Origin: Streptomyces sp. TG1A-60
Lineage (GTDB): Bacteria > Actinomycetota > Actinomycetes > Streptomycetales > Streptomycetaceae
DNA: 64,000 nt
NCBI RefSeq assembly: GCF_037201975.1
Contig: NZ_CP147520.1
Span: forward strand, 4,030,001-4,094,000
Direction: 5' to 3'
Shown: piece after piece, positions 36,780 to 48,749 of the stretch
Numbering within the stretch: the first letter of the stretch is position 1
Layout of the letters: each line of letters begins with the position of its first letter
Notes under the pieces: model-generated
The model's database searches: none
Seen by the model: only the letters and a program-made list of their open reading frames with translations
What the model was told of the DNA's origin: nothing
Position numbers and translations under genes: made by a program

Positions 36780-36908
36780 TCACGAACCCGTGGGCACGGA
36801 GTCAGTCGCCTCCGTCCACAGATCCTGCTCGGCGCGATCCGCCTGGATCTGGCGGTACACGAGGAGCCCGCCGATGGCGGCCAGTGCGACCAGGAGAAGC
36901 TTCTTCAC
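36780..36908 (-). CDS. DLW-39 family small membrane protein
   Basis: A 42-aa protein beginning KKLLLVALAAIGGLLVYRQI, one transmembrane helix, then a charged tail with the DLW tripeptide (EQDLWTEATD) that names the family. GTG 36908 has GAGG 9-12 nt upstream. The family is widespread in actinobacteria close to gyrA; the function is unknown. Confidence 0.85.
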   Translation of the reverse strand: MKKLLLVALAAIGGLLVYRQIQADRAEQDLWTEATDSVPTGS

Positions 36909-37292
36909 CGCGCGACCTCGTCTTTCCTTGACGTAGGGGACCTCTGGCGCCCGACTATACACACCGACCGATACCGATCGGTGACCTGCGTCGGCCCCTC
37001 AACTGCCGCCGGGAAGGCAGCAGTAGAACCGGACGCCACTGTTCCGATCGCAGGTTCATCACACAGGTCCGCCACATCTCGCACACCTCGACGGATCTGG
37101 CGGCCCCGGCGGCTCCGACCCACTCGCCTCCTCCTTTCCTGCTAGGTCCCGGGACTTTCCGCGCCCCTCGCACCCATCCGAGTGGTGTTCATCCGAAGAT
37201 CGACGCGCCATGGGCGTCGGTCCACGACTTCGGAGCCCACATACACATCATGAGGAAAGTACGCAAATCGCCCAACCTGAAAGTGAGGGGCC
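36909..37292. other. gene-free divergent region
   Basis: 384 nt between DLW-39 and the small secreted protein. A short inverted repeat built on CCGATCGG occurs near 36973. No convincing gene is present. Confidence 0.4.
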
Positions 37293-37643
37293 ATGGCCCA
37301 GAACAAGGTCATGAAGCTGTGGACCGCCATCGTCGCCGCCTTCCTCGCGCTGTGCACGGCGCTCGGAGTCGTCACGACCACGGCCTCCGCCGCGGTACCG
37401 CGGACCGAGACCACCCGCAACTGCGCGGCCCCCGCCACGACGCCGGCCCTGCCCCTCCCGGCCCGCTCCCAGGACCGGGCCCTGCCTCCCACGATGAAGC
37501 AGCGCATCCGCGCCGAGGCCCACGGCTCCTCACCCTCCTGCCGCCACCTCGCGGCCTTGGCCACGAACGTCACCGGCCCGGCCGTCGTCCCGGACGCCCC
37601 TCCCCGACGAGCCGATCAGCCGGCCGTACCCCTCCAGCGCTGA
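37293..37643 (+). CDS. small secreted protein (DUF6344-like)
   Basis: A 116-aa protein with a clear Sec signal peptide (KLWTAIVAAFLALCTALGVV, cleavage near TASAA). The mature region is Pro/Ala/Arg-rich with cysteines in TRNCAAPA and PSCRHLA. ATG 37293 has GAGGGG 3 nt upstream spacing. I recall similar streptomycete proteins classed as DUF6344. No enzymatic motif is seen. A strong terminator follows. Confidence 0.7.
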   Translation: MAQNKVMKLWTAIVAAFLALCTALGVVTTTASAAVPRTETTRNCAAPATTPALPLPARSQDRALPPTMKQRIRAEAHGSSPSCRHLAALATNVTGPAVVPDAPPRRADQPAVPLQR

Positions 37644-37701
37644 TCCCGGCCAGAAGGACTCCCGGACAGGCGATCTTGCGTACGCCGCCCCGTAGAGCAG
37701 C

Positions 37702-37736
37702 GAGAAACCCCCGGCCGACCCGGCCGGGGGTTTCTC
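37702..37736 (+). terminator. terminator after small secreted protein
   Basis: Perfect 16-bp stem GAGAAACCCCCGGCCG with an ACC loop. Confidence 0.85.
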
Positions 37737-37775
37737 GCACCCGCACGCATCAACCGAACATCCACAGTGAACGAC

Positions 37776-37809
37776 GAAGACCCCCAACCGATACCGGCCG
37801 AGGGTCTTC
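37776..37809 (-). terminator. displaced tRNA-Ile terminator at distal att end
   Basis: Stem GAAGACCC/GGGTCTTC with an imperfect centre. It shares GAAGACCCCCAACC-type sequence with the terminator beside the intact tRNA-Ile, as expected if the original tRNA 3' flank was pushed away by integration. Confidence 0.55.
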
Positions 37810-37817
37810 ACGCAAGC

Positions 37818-37859
37818 GGGGCTAACAGGATCTGAACCTGTGGCCTCATCCTTATCAGG
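37818..37859 (-). repeat. att duplicate: 3' part of tRNA-Ile
   Basis: 42 nt identical, but for one base at 37832, to the tRNA-Ile 3' half (39766-39807). It includes the T arm and part of the anticodon arm. It then diverges. This is the displaced tRNA end left by a tRNA-targeting integrative element. Confidence 0.85.
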
Positions 37860-37950
37860 TCGGTCATCCTGTACCGCTGGTCCAGGTGACCCAACCGTTC
37901 CGGCTGGCTGGCATGCTCAGGCGCAACCGCTCTCGTTCGCCCATGTCGGT

Positions 37951-37967
37951 GTCAGCTGTGGATGTCA
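37951..37967 (+). repeat. candidate integrase arm-type repeat, left
   Basis: GTCAGCTGTGGATGTCA, 15 of 17 identical to the copy at 39708-39724. Both lie just inside the two att ends in the same orientation. Confidence 0.45.
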
Positions 37968-37972
37968 GATCG

Positions 37973-38398
37973 CTAGAGCTGATCTCGCCACCACGAGGTA
38001 TCGGGGGAGTCTGCGCGGACAACCTTCGCTCGGGACAGAATCTTGTTGTCAAGAGCCCGCACGAGCGCGCGGAGCTCCCGGCCCGACTTCTTCGGCAGCG
38101 CGTGCAGCACCTCTTCGAGGTGATCCCGGAAGAACCCCGGATCGCACCCGCACTCAGGGATGCCACACCGGGTCGCGGTGTATGGGTCCGCGATACGCCT
38201 CGACGGACCGTGCGCCAAGCCGGCCCAGTGCCAGAACGCTTCGGCTGTTGCGCCTGGCCAGTAGCGGGTGCGCTCAAGCCTGCGGATGTGGGCCTCGCAC
38301 CCTCCCGGCAGACGGCCGATACCCGGGTAGTACTGACGACGGCTACTGATTCGTACGGGAATATCGCCCCGCACTGCGGACGGGCGCCTACGCGGCAT
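37973..38398 (-). CDS. hypothetical protein of the integrated element
   Basis: A 141-aa frame with a protein-like second half: GLAHGPSRRIADPYTATRCG, IPECGCDPGFFRDHLEEVLH, ALPKKSGRELRALVRALDNK, ADSPDTSWWRDQL. A CGIPECGC cysteine cluster could bind metal. ATG 38398 has AAAGGG upstream. It resembles hypothetical proteins I recall from streptomycete plasmids and integrative elements. Function unknown. Confidence 0.6.
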   Translation of the reverse strand: MPRRRPSAVRGDIPVRISSRRQYYPGIGRLPGGCEAHIRRLERTRYWPGATAEAFWHWAGLAHGPSRRIADPYTATRCGIPECGCDPGFFRDHLEEVLHALPKKSGRELRALVRALDNKILSRAKVVRADSPDTSWWRDQL

Positions 38399-38439
38399 TG
38401 CCCTTTCGGTTGTGGGTCATGGGGACACCGTACCGCCAG

Positions 38440-38661
38440 CTAACATTGCCGATCTACTGCCCGCACTTCCCCACGCGGTCGTGGAGCGGCTTTGGGCGGG
38501 AGCTGCCATGGGGCGGAGATCATGGCCCCGTAAGCTGATGGCGCGTCGGGCAGTCCGTGGCCCTGCCCGTAAGCCTCAAGCACGTCATCCGGTACAGGCT
38601 GACTGATCATGAACCCGTGCTCCGGGTAGATCAGCAGCCGCTGAAGCGCACCCACGAACAT
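38440..38661 (-). CDS. possible 73-aa remnant ORF in the element
   Basis: From ATG 38661 the minus strand reads MFVGALQRLLIYPEHGFMIS to RAVDRQC. Its composition is protein-like (IYPEHGF, PVPDDVLEAYGQG), and there is no ribosome-binding site I trust. It may be a fragment of a larger gene. Confidence 0.3.
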   Translation of the reverse strand: MFVGALQRLLIYPEHGFMISQPVPDDVLEAYGQGHGLPDAPSAYGAMISAPWQLPPKAAPRPRGEVRAVDRQC

Positions 38662-39706
38662 GTCGATGACCAAGCGAGCGAGCGTCCTGGATGGAATCCA
38701 CGTAACAGGAACGCAACGGTGTCCTGGTGCCGTCCCGCTCCTGGTCGCTCGGCGAGCGGCTGGTCTCTGGCTGGAGCACATCGTCGAGCCGGAGCGCGAG
38801 CACAACACGGACGTCAAGTACGAGTCCAAGGTCAGGTTGTACCTGCTGCCGCACCTCGGTAAGAAGCCGCTGGTCAAGCTCACGCCGGCTCAGATCCGCA
38901 CATTCATGGCCACGCTGAAGCGCGAGAAGGTCGGCGCGGCTGCTCGGTTCAAGGTGCTCCGTGTCCTCCGGAACGCGCTCAACCGGCCGATCCGCGAAGA
39001 GATCCTGACGCGCAACGTCGCGCTCCTGGTCGACATGCCCGAGGTCAGCAAGGACAAAGAAAGGCAGGGCGTTGAACGCACCTGAGGCGATCACGTTCCT
39101 CCGCGCGGCCCGCTCCCACCGTCTCTACGCGGCCTGCGTCCTCGTCCTCGTGCTCGTGCTCGGCCTCCGTCGCAGTGAACTTCCTGGGCCTGCGCTGGCA
39201 GGACGTCGACTTCGAGGCGCGGCACTTCACCCCGGTCAAGCAAGTGCAGCGCGGCAAGGGCAAGGGCCTGGTTCTCAAGATCTCAAGACCGAGTCGTCAC
39301 AGGCGGTGCTCCCACTGCCGGAGTTCTGCGCCCGCGCCCTGGAGGAGCGCCGGGAGCTTCAAGAGCTGGAGCGGAAGATCGCCGGTGACCACTGCTCGTA
39401 GGAGCCTGACCATGACCTGGTCCTCTCCTCGGAGCATGGCGGCATGATCGACCCGGTGGGCTTCTCGTGGACGTTCGATCGTCTCGTGAAGCGGGCCGGC
39501 GTGCGTCGCATCACAGTCCGCCTCGCCCGGCACACCTGCGGCACCCCGCTCGCCTTCCTGAAGGTGCATCCCAAGGCCGCACAGGCGATCTCCGGCACAG
39601 TCAGATCAGCATGACCATGGATGTCTACACGCACGTGGTCGGCGACAGCCAGCGGGAAGCGGTCACGTTGCCCGCCGAGCTACTGGAAGATCCACTCATC
39701 GGCTGA
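38660..39706 (+). pseudogene. int: tyrosine recombinase (integrase), multiply frameshifted
   Basis: Pieces in different frames assemble into one phage-type integrase. 38760-39070: core-binding domain (WLEHIVEPEREHNTDVKYES, LTPAQIRTFMATLKREK). 39072-39170: ACVLVLVLVLGLRRSE with catalytic Arg I. 39175-39280: LGLRWQDVDFEARHFTPVKQ. About 39290-39390: KTESSQAVLPLPEFCARALE, stopping at TAG 39399. 39410-39600: EHGGMIDPVGFSWTFDRLVK and LARHTCGTPLAF (the H-R box). 39600-39706: MDVYTHVVGDSQREAV with the catalytic Tyr. At least four frame changes and a stop make it inactive. It abuts the tRNA-Ile att site. Confidence 0.88.
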
Positions 39707-39707
39707 T

Positions 39708-39724
39708 GTCAGCCATGGATGTCA
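39708..39724 (+). repeat. candidate integrase arm-type repeat, right
   Basis: GTCAGCCATGGATGTCA, between the integrase stop and the tRNA-Ile terminator. It pairs with the copy at 37951. Confidence 0.45.
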
Positions 39725-39756
39725 AAGACCCCCAACCATGACTGGTTGGGGGTCTT
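39725..39756 (-). terminator. terminator of tRNA-Ile
   Basis: Perfect 13-bp stem AAGACCCCCAACC with a 6-nt loop, 5 nt past the CCA end of tRNA-Ile on the minus strand. Confidence 0.8.
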
Positions 39757-39761
39757 CTCGC

Positions 39762-39838
39762 TGGTGGGGCTAACAGGATTTGAACCTGTGGCCTCATCCT
39801 TATCAGGGATGCGCTCTAACCAACTGAGCTATAGCCCC
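39762..39838 (-). tRNA. tRNA-Ile (anticodon GAT)
   Basis: The minus strand gives acceptor GGGGCTA/TAGCCCC, D arm AGCTCAGTTGGTTAGAGC, anticodon stem CATCC/GGATG with loop CTGATAA (anticodon GAT), T arm ACAGGTTCAAATCCTGT, and an encoded CCA. It lies downstream of gyrA-DUF3566 as in other streptomycetes and is the attachment site of the adjacent element. Confidence 0.96.
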
Positions 39839-40003
39839 GCCGCGCTCTGCGGTGTGTCCCGCGCGCTGACTCCTGAAGATTAGCGCACGACGTGGGCAGT
39901 CCCAAAATCGATACCCGGAGGGGAACCGTGACGCTGCGGGACACCCGTAGGGGGCAGCGATTCACGCCGTCCCCGTAGGTCATCACGCAAATCGTCCGCC
40001 TGC

Positions 40004-40798
40004 TCACTCGTCCTCGGCGAGCGTCAGTTCGACGCCGCCCACGAAGCCCGCGGAGAGGTTGTAGATAAAGGCGCCCAGGGTGGCGAGGGCGGTGGCGAGG
40101 ACGACGTCGATGACCGCGATGACCGTGGTGAAGATCAGCACGTTGGGCAGCGACAGGAACGACTGCAGGTCGAATCCGTTGGACTCGTTCGAGCCGGTGG
40201 CCTCGGAGATGGTGGTGCCGACCGTGGAGAAGACACCCATCGCGTTCATGACCATCCACAGCACCGCGGCCGCGACGATCGTGCAGATGCCGAGGGCGAT
40301 GGAGAGCAGGAAGCTGACCTTCATCACGGACCACGGGTCGGCCTTGGCCACCCGCAGCCGCGCCTTGCGCGTGCGAGGCGTCGTACGCGCCCCTGTACGC
40401 GGCTTGCGGGACGAGCCGTCCGGAGCCGCGGGGTAGGCCTGCGGCGGGTGGTACGGGCCCGTCGGCTGCGGCGACTGCCGCTCGCCGGGTAGTGCGGAGC
40501 CGGCGGGCCGCGCCTGCGCCGGAGCGGGTCCGGACCCGCCCGGACCCGCGGCCGGGCCACCGGGCGCGGGCTGCTGGGTCTGCGGACCTCGGGTGTCCGT
40601 CACGGTTCCCCCCTGGGATCCACGCTTCTCGGGCGAGGGTGCGGCCGAATCGGTCGTGTTCGACTTGATCGCTTTCAGTTGGGTCGTGTGCGTGTCCGTC
40701 GCACGCGCGGCGGAGCCACGGCCGCCGCCGTCCGCCTCCGATCCGGTAGAAGTGCCGGCCGAAGTACCGGACGATCCGGCGCCCGTGGCTCCGCTCAC
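40004..40798 (-). CDS. DUF3566 domain membrane protein
   Basis: A 264-aa protein that follows gyrA in most actinobacteria. Residues 1-140 are disordered Gly/Ser/Pro/Thr. The DUF3566 domain begins at ARLRVAKADPWSVMKVSFLL and includes two transmembrane helices (LGICTIVAAAVLWMVMNAMG and VLIFTTVIAVIDVVLATALA), ending in an acidic tail. ATG 40798 lies 18 nt past the gyrA stop, so it is probably co-transcribed. Function is unknown. Confidence 0.9.
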   Translation of the reverse strand: MSGATGAGSSGTSAGTSTGSEADGGGRGSAARATDTHTTQLKAIKSNTTDSAAPSPEKRGSQGGTVTDTRGPQTQQPAPGGPAAGPGGSGPAPAQARPAGSALPGERQSPQPTGPYHPPQAYPAAPDGSSRKPRTGARTTPRTRKARLRVAKADPWSVMKVSFLLSIALGICTIVAAAVLWMVMNAMGVFSTVGTTISEATGSNESNGFDLQSFLSLPNVLIFTTVIAVIDVVLATALATLGAFIYNLSAGFVGGVELTLAEDE

Positions 40799-40816
40799 GC
40801 TGACTCACTCCTCGTG

Positions 40817-43411
40817 CTACTCGGACGAGGGCGCCTCACCCTCGTCCGTGCCGGTCGTCGCGGCCCCCTCGGCGGTCTCGTCCACGGCATCGTCGCCGTC
40901 GACCTCCTCCGCCTCCCGCCCCGCCTCGGCGTTACGGGCGATGCCGACCACGGCATCGCGTTTGCCCAGGTTGATCAGTTGGACGCCCATGGTGTCACGG
41001 CCGGTTTCCCTGATCTCGTTGACTCGCGTACGAATCACACCGCCCGACAGCGAGATGGCGAGGATCTCATCGGTCTCCTCGACCACCAGCGCGCCGACGA
41101 GCGAACCGCGGTCCTCAACGATCTTGGCGGCCTTGATACCGAGGCCACCGCGACCCTGAACGCGATACTCGTCGACGGCGGTCCGCTTCGCGTACCCGCC
41201 GTCTGTGGCAGTGAACACGAACGTACCGGGTCGAACAACATTCATCGAGAGCAGCTCATCCCCCTCACGGAAGCTCATGCCCTTGACACCCGAGGTGGCA
41301 CGGCCCATGGGCCGCAGCGCCTCGTCCGTCGCCGTGAAGCGGATCGACTGTGCTTTCTTGCTGATCAGAAGGATGTCATCCTCTGCCGATACGAGTTCGG
41401 CTCCGATCAGTTCGTCGTCGGAACCGTCCTCCTTCTCACGGAGGTTGATCGCGATGACGCCGCCGGAACGGGGCGAATCGTAATCCTTCAGAGGCGTCTT
41501 CTTCACAAGACCACCCTTGGTGGCGAGCACCAGATAGGGCGTGGCCTCGTAGTCGCGGATCGCGAGGATCTCGGCGATCGCCTCGTCCGGCTGGAACGCC
41601 AGCAGGTTGGCGACGTGCTGTCCACGCGCGTCACGTCCGGCGTCCGGCAGCTCGTAGGCCTTGGCCCGGTAGACGCGGCCCTTGTTGGTGAAGAACAGCA
41701 GCCAGTGGTGGGTCGTGGACACGAAGAAGTGGTCGACGATGTCGTCTTCCTTGAGCTTCGTGCCGCGCACGCCCTTGCCGCCGCGCTTCTGCGCCCGGTA
41801 GTCGACCGTCTTGGTGCGCTTGACGTAGCCGCCGCGCGAGACGGTGACGACGATGTCCTCCTCGGCGATGAGGTCCTCGATGGACATATCGCCGTCGTAG
41901 GGCACCAGCATCGTCTTGCGGTCGTCGCCGTACTTCTCGACGATCGCGGCGAGTTCCGCGCTGACGATCCCGCGCTGGCGGACGGGAGAGGCGAGGATCT
42001 CGTTGTACTCGCGGATCTTGGCCTGGAGTTCGTCGTGCTCCTGGATGATCTTCTGGCGCTCCAGGGCGGCCAGGCGGCGCAGCTGCATCTCGAGGATGGC
42101 GTTGGCCTGGATCTCGTCGATCTCCAGGAGGCCCATCAGGCCCGTGCGCGCGATGTCGACGGTGTCGCTGCGCCGGATCAGCGCGATGACCTCGTCGATG
42201 GCGTCCAGGGCCTTCAGCAGGCCGCGCAGGATGTGCGCCCTCTCCTCCGCCTTGCGCAGCCGGAAGCGCGTACGGCGGACGACGACCTCGATCTGGTGCG
42301 TCACCCAGTGGCGGATGAACGCGTCCAGGGAGAGGGTGCGGGGCACGCCGTCGACCAGCGCCAGCATGTTGGCGCCGAAGTTCGTCTGCAGGTCGGTGTG
42401 CTTGTACAGGTTGTTCAGCACGACCTTGGCGACCGCGTCGCGCTTCAGGACGATGACCAGGCGCTGGCCCGTACGGGAACTGGTCTCGTCGCGGACGTCC
42501 GCGATGCCGCCGATCTTGCCGTCCTTCACGAGGTCGGCGATCTTCTGCGCGAGGTTGTCCGGGTTGACCTGGTACGGCAGTTCCGTGACCACAAGGCACT
42601 GGCGGTTCTGGATCTCCTCGACCTCGACGACCGCGCGCATCGTGATGGAGCCGCGCCCCGTGCGGTACGCCTCCTCGATGCCCTTGCGGCCGACCACCAG
42701 GGCGCCGGTCGGGAAGTCGGGGCCCTTGATGCGCTCGATCAGCGCATCCAGGAGGTCCTCGTGGGAGGCCTCGGGGTTCTCCAGGTACCACTGGGCGCCG
42801 GCCGCGACCTCGCGGAGGTTGTGCGGCGGAATGTTGGTGGCCATGCCGACCGCGATACCGGCCGAGCCGTTGATCAGCAGGTTCGGGAAGCGGGCCGGCA
42901 GGACGGTCGGTTCCTGGGAGCGGCCGTCGTAGTTGTCCGTGAAGTCGACGGTCTCCTCGTCGATGTCACGGACCATCTCCATCGACAGCGGCGCCATCTT
43001 GCACTCGGTGTAGCGCATGGCCGCCGCCGGGTCGTTGCCCGGCGAGCCGAAGTTGCCGTTGGAGTCCACCAGCGGCATCCGCATCGACCACGGCTGCGCG
43101 AGGCGGACCAGCGCGTCGTAGATCGAGGAGTCGCCGTGCGGGTGGTAGTTGCCCATGACGTCGCCGACGACGCGGGCGCACTTGTAGAAGCCCTTCTCGG
43201 GCCGGTATCCGCCGTCGTACATGGCGTACAGGACACGGCGGTGGACGGGCTTGAGGCCGTCGCGTACGTCGGGCAGCGCTCGGGACACGATGACGGACAT
43301 CGCGTAGTCCAGGTACGAACGCTGCATCTCCGTCTCGAGCCCGACGGGCTCGACACGCATGACGATCTCGCCGCCGTCTTCGGGCGACACTGGAGTGTTC
43401 TGGTCGGCCAT
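40817..43411 (-). CDS. gyrA: DNA gyrase subunit A
   Basis: The breakage-reunion subunit of gyrase, 864 aa. The catalytic tyrosine is Y134 ([10 protein letters not shown]). The quinolone-determining region reads [18 protein letters not shown], with Ser95 and Asp99 at the positions of E. coli Ser83 and Asp87, so a quinolone-sensitive type is expected. The GyrA box QKRGGKG, needed for DNA wrapping, is at [13 protein letters not shown]. The C-terminal tail is acidic. It is 42 nt after gyrB in the same operon. Confidence 0.98.
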   Translation of the reverse strand: MADQNTPVSPEDGGEIVMRVEPVGLETEMQRSYLDYAMSVIVSRALPDVRDGLKPVHRRVLYAMYDGGYRPEKGFYKCARVVGDVMGNYHPHGDSSIYDALVRLAQPWSMRMPLVDSNGNFGSPGNDPAAAMRYTECKMAPLSMEMVRDIDEETVDFTDNYDGRSQEPTVLPARFPNLLINGSAGIAVGMATNIPPHNLREVAAGAQWYLENPEASHEDLLDALIERIKGPDFPTGALVVGRKGIEEAYRTGRGSITMRAVVEVEEIQNRQCLVVTELPYQVNPDNLAQKIADLVKDGKIGGIADVRDETSSRTGQRLVIVLKRDAVAKVVLNNLYKHTDLQTNFGANMLALVDGVPRTLSLDAFIRHWVTHQIEVVVRRTRFRLRKAEERAHILRGLLKALDAIDEVIALIRRSDTVDIARTGLMGLLEIDEIQANAILEMQLRRLAALERQKIIQEHDELQAKIREYNEILASPVRQRGIVSAELAAIVEKYGDDRKTMLVPYDGDMSIEDLIAEEDIVVTVSRGGYVKRTKTVDYRAQKRGGKGVRGTKLKEDDIVDHFFVSTTHHWLLFFTNKGRVYRAKAYELPDAGRDARGQHVANLLAFQPDEAIAEILAIRDYEATPYLVLATKGGLVKKTPLKDYDSPRSGGVIAINLREKEDGSDDELIGAELVSAEDDILLISKKAQSIRFTATDEALRPMGRATSGVKGMSFREGDELLSMNVVRPGTFVFTATDGGYAKRTAVDEYRVQGRGGLGIKAAKIVEDRGSLVGALVVEETDEILAISLSGGVIRTRVNEIRETGRDTMGVQLINLGKRDAVVGIARNAEAGREAEEVDGDDAVDETAEGAATTGTDEGEAPSSE

Positions 43412-43453
43412 TGCTGGTGAAAATCCTTCCTGATGCGGTCAGCTGAGACCGAC

Positions 43454-45907
<2,454 letters not shown>

Positions 45908-46444
45908 TCACTCGTAGAAGCCGCTGGACCTGGTACTTCCGGGGGCCCGCAGCGGGCCGTAGCGGCGGGGCGCACCACCGGGCGTCTGCACCTTGATCTG
46001 CCGCACCGTGCCATGCCCCAGCTCTTCGTTCAGGCGGGCCACCAGGTTGGGTGCGAGCCGACGCACCTCCGTCGCCCAGACCGGCGACTCGCACTGCACG
46101 GTCAGGACGCGCTCGTCCTCGTCGTACTTCTGGGGAACGCAGTGAGCGGCAAGCTTCTCGCCGACGATCTGCGGCCAACGCCCCATCACACCGCCCACCG
46201 CCGCCGGCGTCTCCCAGCCGCGCTCGGTGATCAGGCGGTTGATGGCGGGGCCGAGGGGCATCGGATCGCGGCCGTCGGCGCGCGCGCCGGAGCGGAGCCC
46301 GCCACCGCGCCGCGCCTGCTTCCGCTGCTGCGCGGCGTCCCCCCGCGCGCGCGCGGCCTCCTTCGCGGCGCGCAGCGCCACGCGCGCGAGGTCCACACCG
46401 GACGGCTCGGGAGGCTTCGGGGCCTGCTCGGATCCGCTGCTCAT
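45908..46444 (-). CDS. dciA: DciA-like DUF721 protein
   Basis: A 178-aa protein. The basic Ala/Arg-rich N-terminus precedes the DUF721 domain, with [20 protein letters not shown] and [20 protein letters not shown]. DciA-type proteins assist loading of the replicative helicase DnaB at the origin in bacteria lacking DnaC. ATG 46444 overlaps the recF stop as ATGA. Position between recF and gyrB is typical of actinobacteria. Confidence 0.88.
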   Translation of the reverse strand: MSSGSEQAPKPPEPSGVDLARVALRAAKEAARARGDAAQQRKQARRGGGLRSGARADGRDPMPLGPAINRLITERGWETPAAVGGVMGRWPQIVGEKLAAHCVPQKYDEDERVLTVQCESPVWATEVRRLAPNLVARLNEELGHGTVRQIKVQTPGGAPRRYGPLRAPGSTRSSGFYE

Positions 46445-47565
46445 ACGCGCTCCACCGTCCCGCCGGACACGGCGTACCGAGCCCCCGCCAGTACGTCCGG
46501 TACGTCGTCGTCGACCGCGGCGGTCACCAGGACCTGCTCGCCGGGCGCGACCAGCTCGGCCAGGCGTTCCCTCCGGCGGGCGTCCAACTCGGCGAAGACG
46601 TCGTCGAGGATCAGCACCGGTTCGTTGCCCTCGGCCCGCAGCAGGTCGTAGGAGGCGAGCCGCAGCGCCAGGGCGTACGACCAGCACTCGCCGTGGGAGG
46701 CGTACCCCTTGGCGGGCAGCTGACCGAGTTTGAGAACCAAATCATCTCGATGAGGGCCTACGAGGGTGACCCCTCGCTCGATCTCCTGCTTGCGGGTCTC
46801 GGTGAGAGCGGTCGTCAACTGCTCGTACAACTCCTCGCGCGCGTGGCCGACGATGCCGGGCGAAGATGGTTTGTACTCCAGACTGACAGGGCCGCCGCCG
46901 GGCGCCAGCTGCTCGTACGCCTTGTCGGCCAGCGGCTGGACCGCGGCGACCAGGTCCAGGCGCTGGGACAGCAGTTCGGCGCCCACGCGCGCGAGGTGCT
47001 GGTCCCACACGTCGAGCGTGGACAGGTCCATGCTGCGACCGCCGTGCCGGCGGGCCAGCGCGGCCGTCTTGAGGAGCGTGTTGCGCTGCTTGAGGACCCG
47101 CTCGTAGTCCGAGCGCACGCCCGCCATGCGCGGGGCCCGCGCGGTGATCAGCTCGTCGAGGAAGCGCCGCCGCTCCCCGGGGTCGCCCTTGACCAGGGCC
47201 AGGTCCTCCGGCGCGAACAGCACCGTCCGCACGATGCCGAGCACGTCACGCGGCCTGACCTGCGGCGACCTGTTGATCCGGGCGCGGTTGGCCTTGCCGG
47301 GGTTCAGCTCCAGCTCGACGAGCTGCTGCCGCTCGCCCCGGCGCACCTGTGCCCGGATCACCGCGCGGTCGGCGCCCATGCGGACCAGGGGCGCGTCCGA
47401 GGACACCCGATGGCTGCCGAGGGTGGCGAGATAGCCGACCGCCTCGACCAGATTCGTCTTGCCCTGTCCGTTGGGGCCCACGAACGCGGTGACACCCGGG
47501 TCGAGCGGGACCTCGACCTGGGCGTACGAGCGGAAGTCGGCCAGCGACAGGTGCGTGACGTGCAT
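46441..47565 (-). CDS. recF: DNA replication and repair protein RecF
   Basis: A 374-aa SMC-like ATPase acting with RecO and RecR to load RecA at gaps. It has Walker [15 protein letters not shown] near residue 30, [20 protein letters not shown], a signature-like segment near [20 protein letters not shown], and Walker [25 protein letters not shown] 47565 is followed by dciA with a 4-nt overlap. Confidence 0.97.
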   Translation of the reverse strand: MHVTHLSLADFRSYAQVEVPLDPGVTAFVGPNGQGKTNLVEAVGYLATLGSHRVSSDAPLVRMGADRAVIRAQVRRGERQQLVELELNPGKANRARINRSPQVRPRDVLGIVRTVLFAPEDLALVKGDPGERRRFLDELITARAPRMAGVRSDYERVLKQRNTLLKTAALARRHGGRSMDLSTLDVWDQHLARVGAELLSQRLDLVAAVQPLADKAYEQLAPGGGPVSLEYKPSSPGIVGHAREELYEQLTTALTETRKQEIERGVTLVGPHRDDLVLKLGQLPAKGYASHGECWSYALALRLASYDLLRAEGNEPVLILDDVFAELDARRRERLAELVAPGEQVLVTAAVDDDVPDVLAGARYAVSGGTVERV

Positions 47566-47667
47566 GGTCGGGTGCCGACCTCCCCAGGGTTGTGGACCGC
47601 CGTGCGGCCCTGTGGATGACTTCTCGTCGACCGTTCTTGCGTTCGCTTGCGTGTGCTGAGCCGTGGG

Positions 47668-48543
47668 CTACTTCTTCTCCACCGCGTGGCCGCCGAACTG
47701 GTTCCGCAGCGCCGCGACCATCTTCATCTGCGGAGAGTCCTCCTGGCGCGACGCGAACCGCGCGAAGAGGGAGGCCGTGATCGCGGGCAGCGGCACGGCG
47801 TGGTCGATGGCGGCCTCCACCGTCCACCGGCCCTCGCCGGAGTCCTGTGCGAACCCCTTGAGGCGGTCGAGATGCTCGTCCTCGTCAAGGGCGTTCACGG
47901 CGAGGTCGAGCAGCCAGGAGCGGATGACCGTGCCCTCCTGCCAGGAGCGGAAGACCTCACGGACATCCGTCACCGAGTCGACCTTCTCCAGGAGCTCCCA
48001 GCCCTCGGCGTAGGCCTGCATCATCGCGTACTCGATGCCGTTGTGGACCATCTTCGCGAAGTGCCCTGCGCCGACCTTCCCAGCATGCACCGCGCCGAGG
48101 TTGCCCTCGGGCTTGAGCGCGTCGAAGACCGGCTGCACCTTGGCAACGTTCTCCGCGTCACCGCCGTACATCAGCGCGTAGCCGTTCTCCAGGCCCCAGA
48201 CGCCGCCGGAGACACCGCAGTCGACGAAGCCGATGCCCTTGGCGGCCAGCTCCTCGGCGTGCTTCTCGTCGTCCGTCCAGCGGGAGTTACCGCCGTCCAC
48301 GACAACGTCACCAGGCTGGAGCAGCTCGGCCAACTCGTCGACGGTCGACTGGGTGGCGGCGCCGGCCGGCACCATCACCCACACGACCCGCGGGCCCTTG
48401 AGCCTGCCCACAAGCTCTTCGAGGCTGTGGACATCCGCGCGATCAGGGTTCCGGTCGTATCCGAAGACGGTGTGGCCCGCGCGGCGTATCCGCTCGCGCA
48501 TGTTGCCGCCCATCTTGCCGAGGCCGACGAGACCGAGCTCCAT
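47668..48543 (-). CDS. gnd: 6-phosphogluconate dehydrogenase, decarboxylating (short actinobacterial type)
   Basis: A 291-aa enzyme oxidising 6-phosphogluconate to ribulose 5-phosphate and CO2. It has the Rossmann motif GLVGLGKMGGNM at the N-terminus, VVDGGNSRWTDDEKHAE, the substrate site GFVDCGVSGGVWGLENGYALM, and the catalytic Lys/Asn in KMVHNGIEYAMMQAYAEG. At under 300 aa it is the short form. ATG 48543 has AAGGA upstream. Its place between dnaN and recF is conserved in streptomycetes. Confidence 0.94.
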   Translation of the reverse strand: MELGLVGLGKMGGNMRERIRRAGHTVFGYDRNPDRADVHSLEELVGRLKGPRVVWVMVPAGAATQSTVDELAELLQPGDVVVDGGNSRWTDDEKHAEELAAKGIGFVDCGVSGGVWGLENGYALMYGGDAENVAKVQPVFDALKPEGNLGAVHAGKVGAGHFAKMVHNGIEYAMMQAYAEGWELLEKVDSVTDVREVFRSWQEGTVIRSWLLDLAVNALDEDEHLDRLKGFAQDSGEGRWTVEAAIDHAVPLPAITASLFARFASRQEDSPQMKMVAALRNQFGGHAVEKK

Positions 48544-48749
48544 CAGTTGTTCCTTAGGTTGTGACGTGGCATGAGGCACCTGCGTACCCACGCACGAGCC
48601 TAGACCCGGAACGCTCACGCACACCTGTGGGCATACCCGCTCATACGTACACCCCGACCTGCGGCTTGGCGCGGAGCCCGGTGTGATCCACCAGGCCCCA
48701 CAGCGCTGTGGACCACCGCGGCTGACCGGCCGCGGCGGAGTCCGGCCGG

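Larger units (their letters stand above)
37818..39807. mobile_element. decayed integrative element at tRNA-Ile
   Basis: About 2 kb bounded by the tRNA-Ile 3' duplication. It holds two leftward hypothetical ORFs and a broken tyrosine recombinase whose C-terminal end abuts the intact tRNA, the usual arrangement for elements that integrate in tRNA 3' ends. No replication, transfer or phage structural genes remain, so it is a scar of a larger element (AICE or prophage). Confidence 0.8.

Noticed and set aside
36973..36983. CCGATCGG-based inverted repeat resembling the PaaR-like sites
   Set aside because: It lacks the full ACCGNNCGNNCGGT core and is not near a catabolic gene.
38557..38862. 101-aa + strand frame inside the integrative element
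   Set aside because: Out of frame with the integrase pieces and without protein-like composition; the integrase core-binding domain occupies the same DNA in another frame.
40679..43420. 913-aa open frame on the + strand opposite gyrA and DUF3566
   Set aside because: A shadow of gyrA codon bias; composition is Asp/Val/Arg/Gly repeats with no family motif, while the minus strand encodes complete GyrA.
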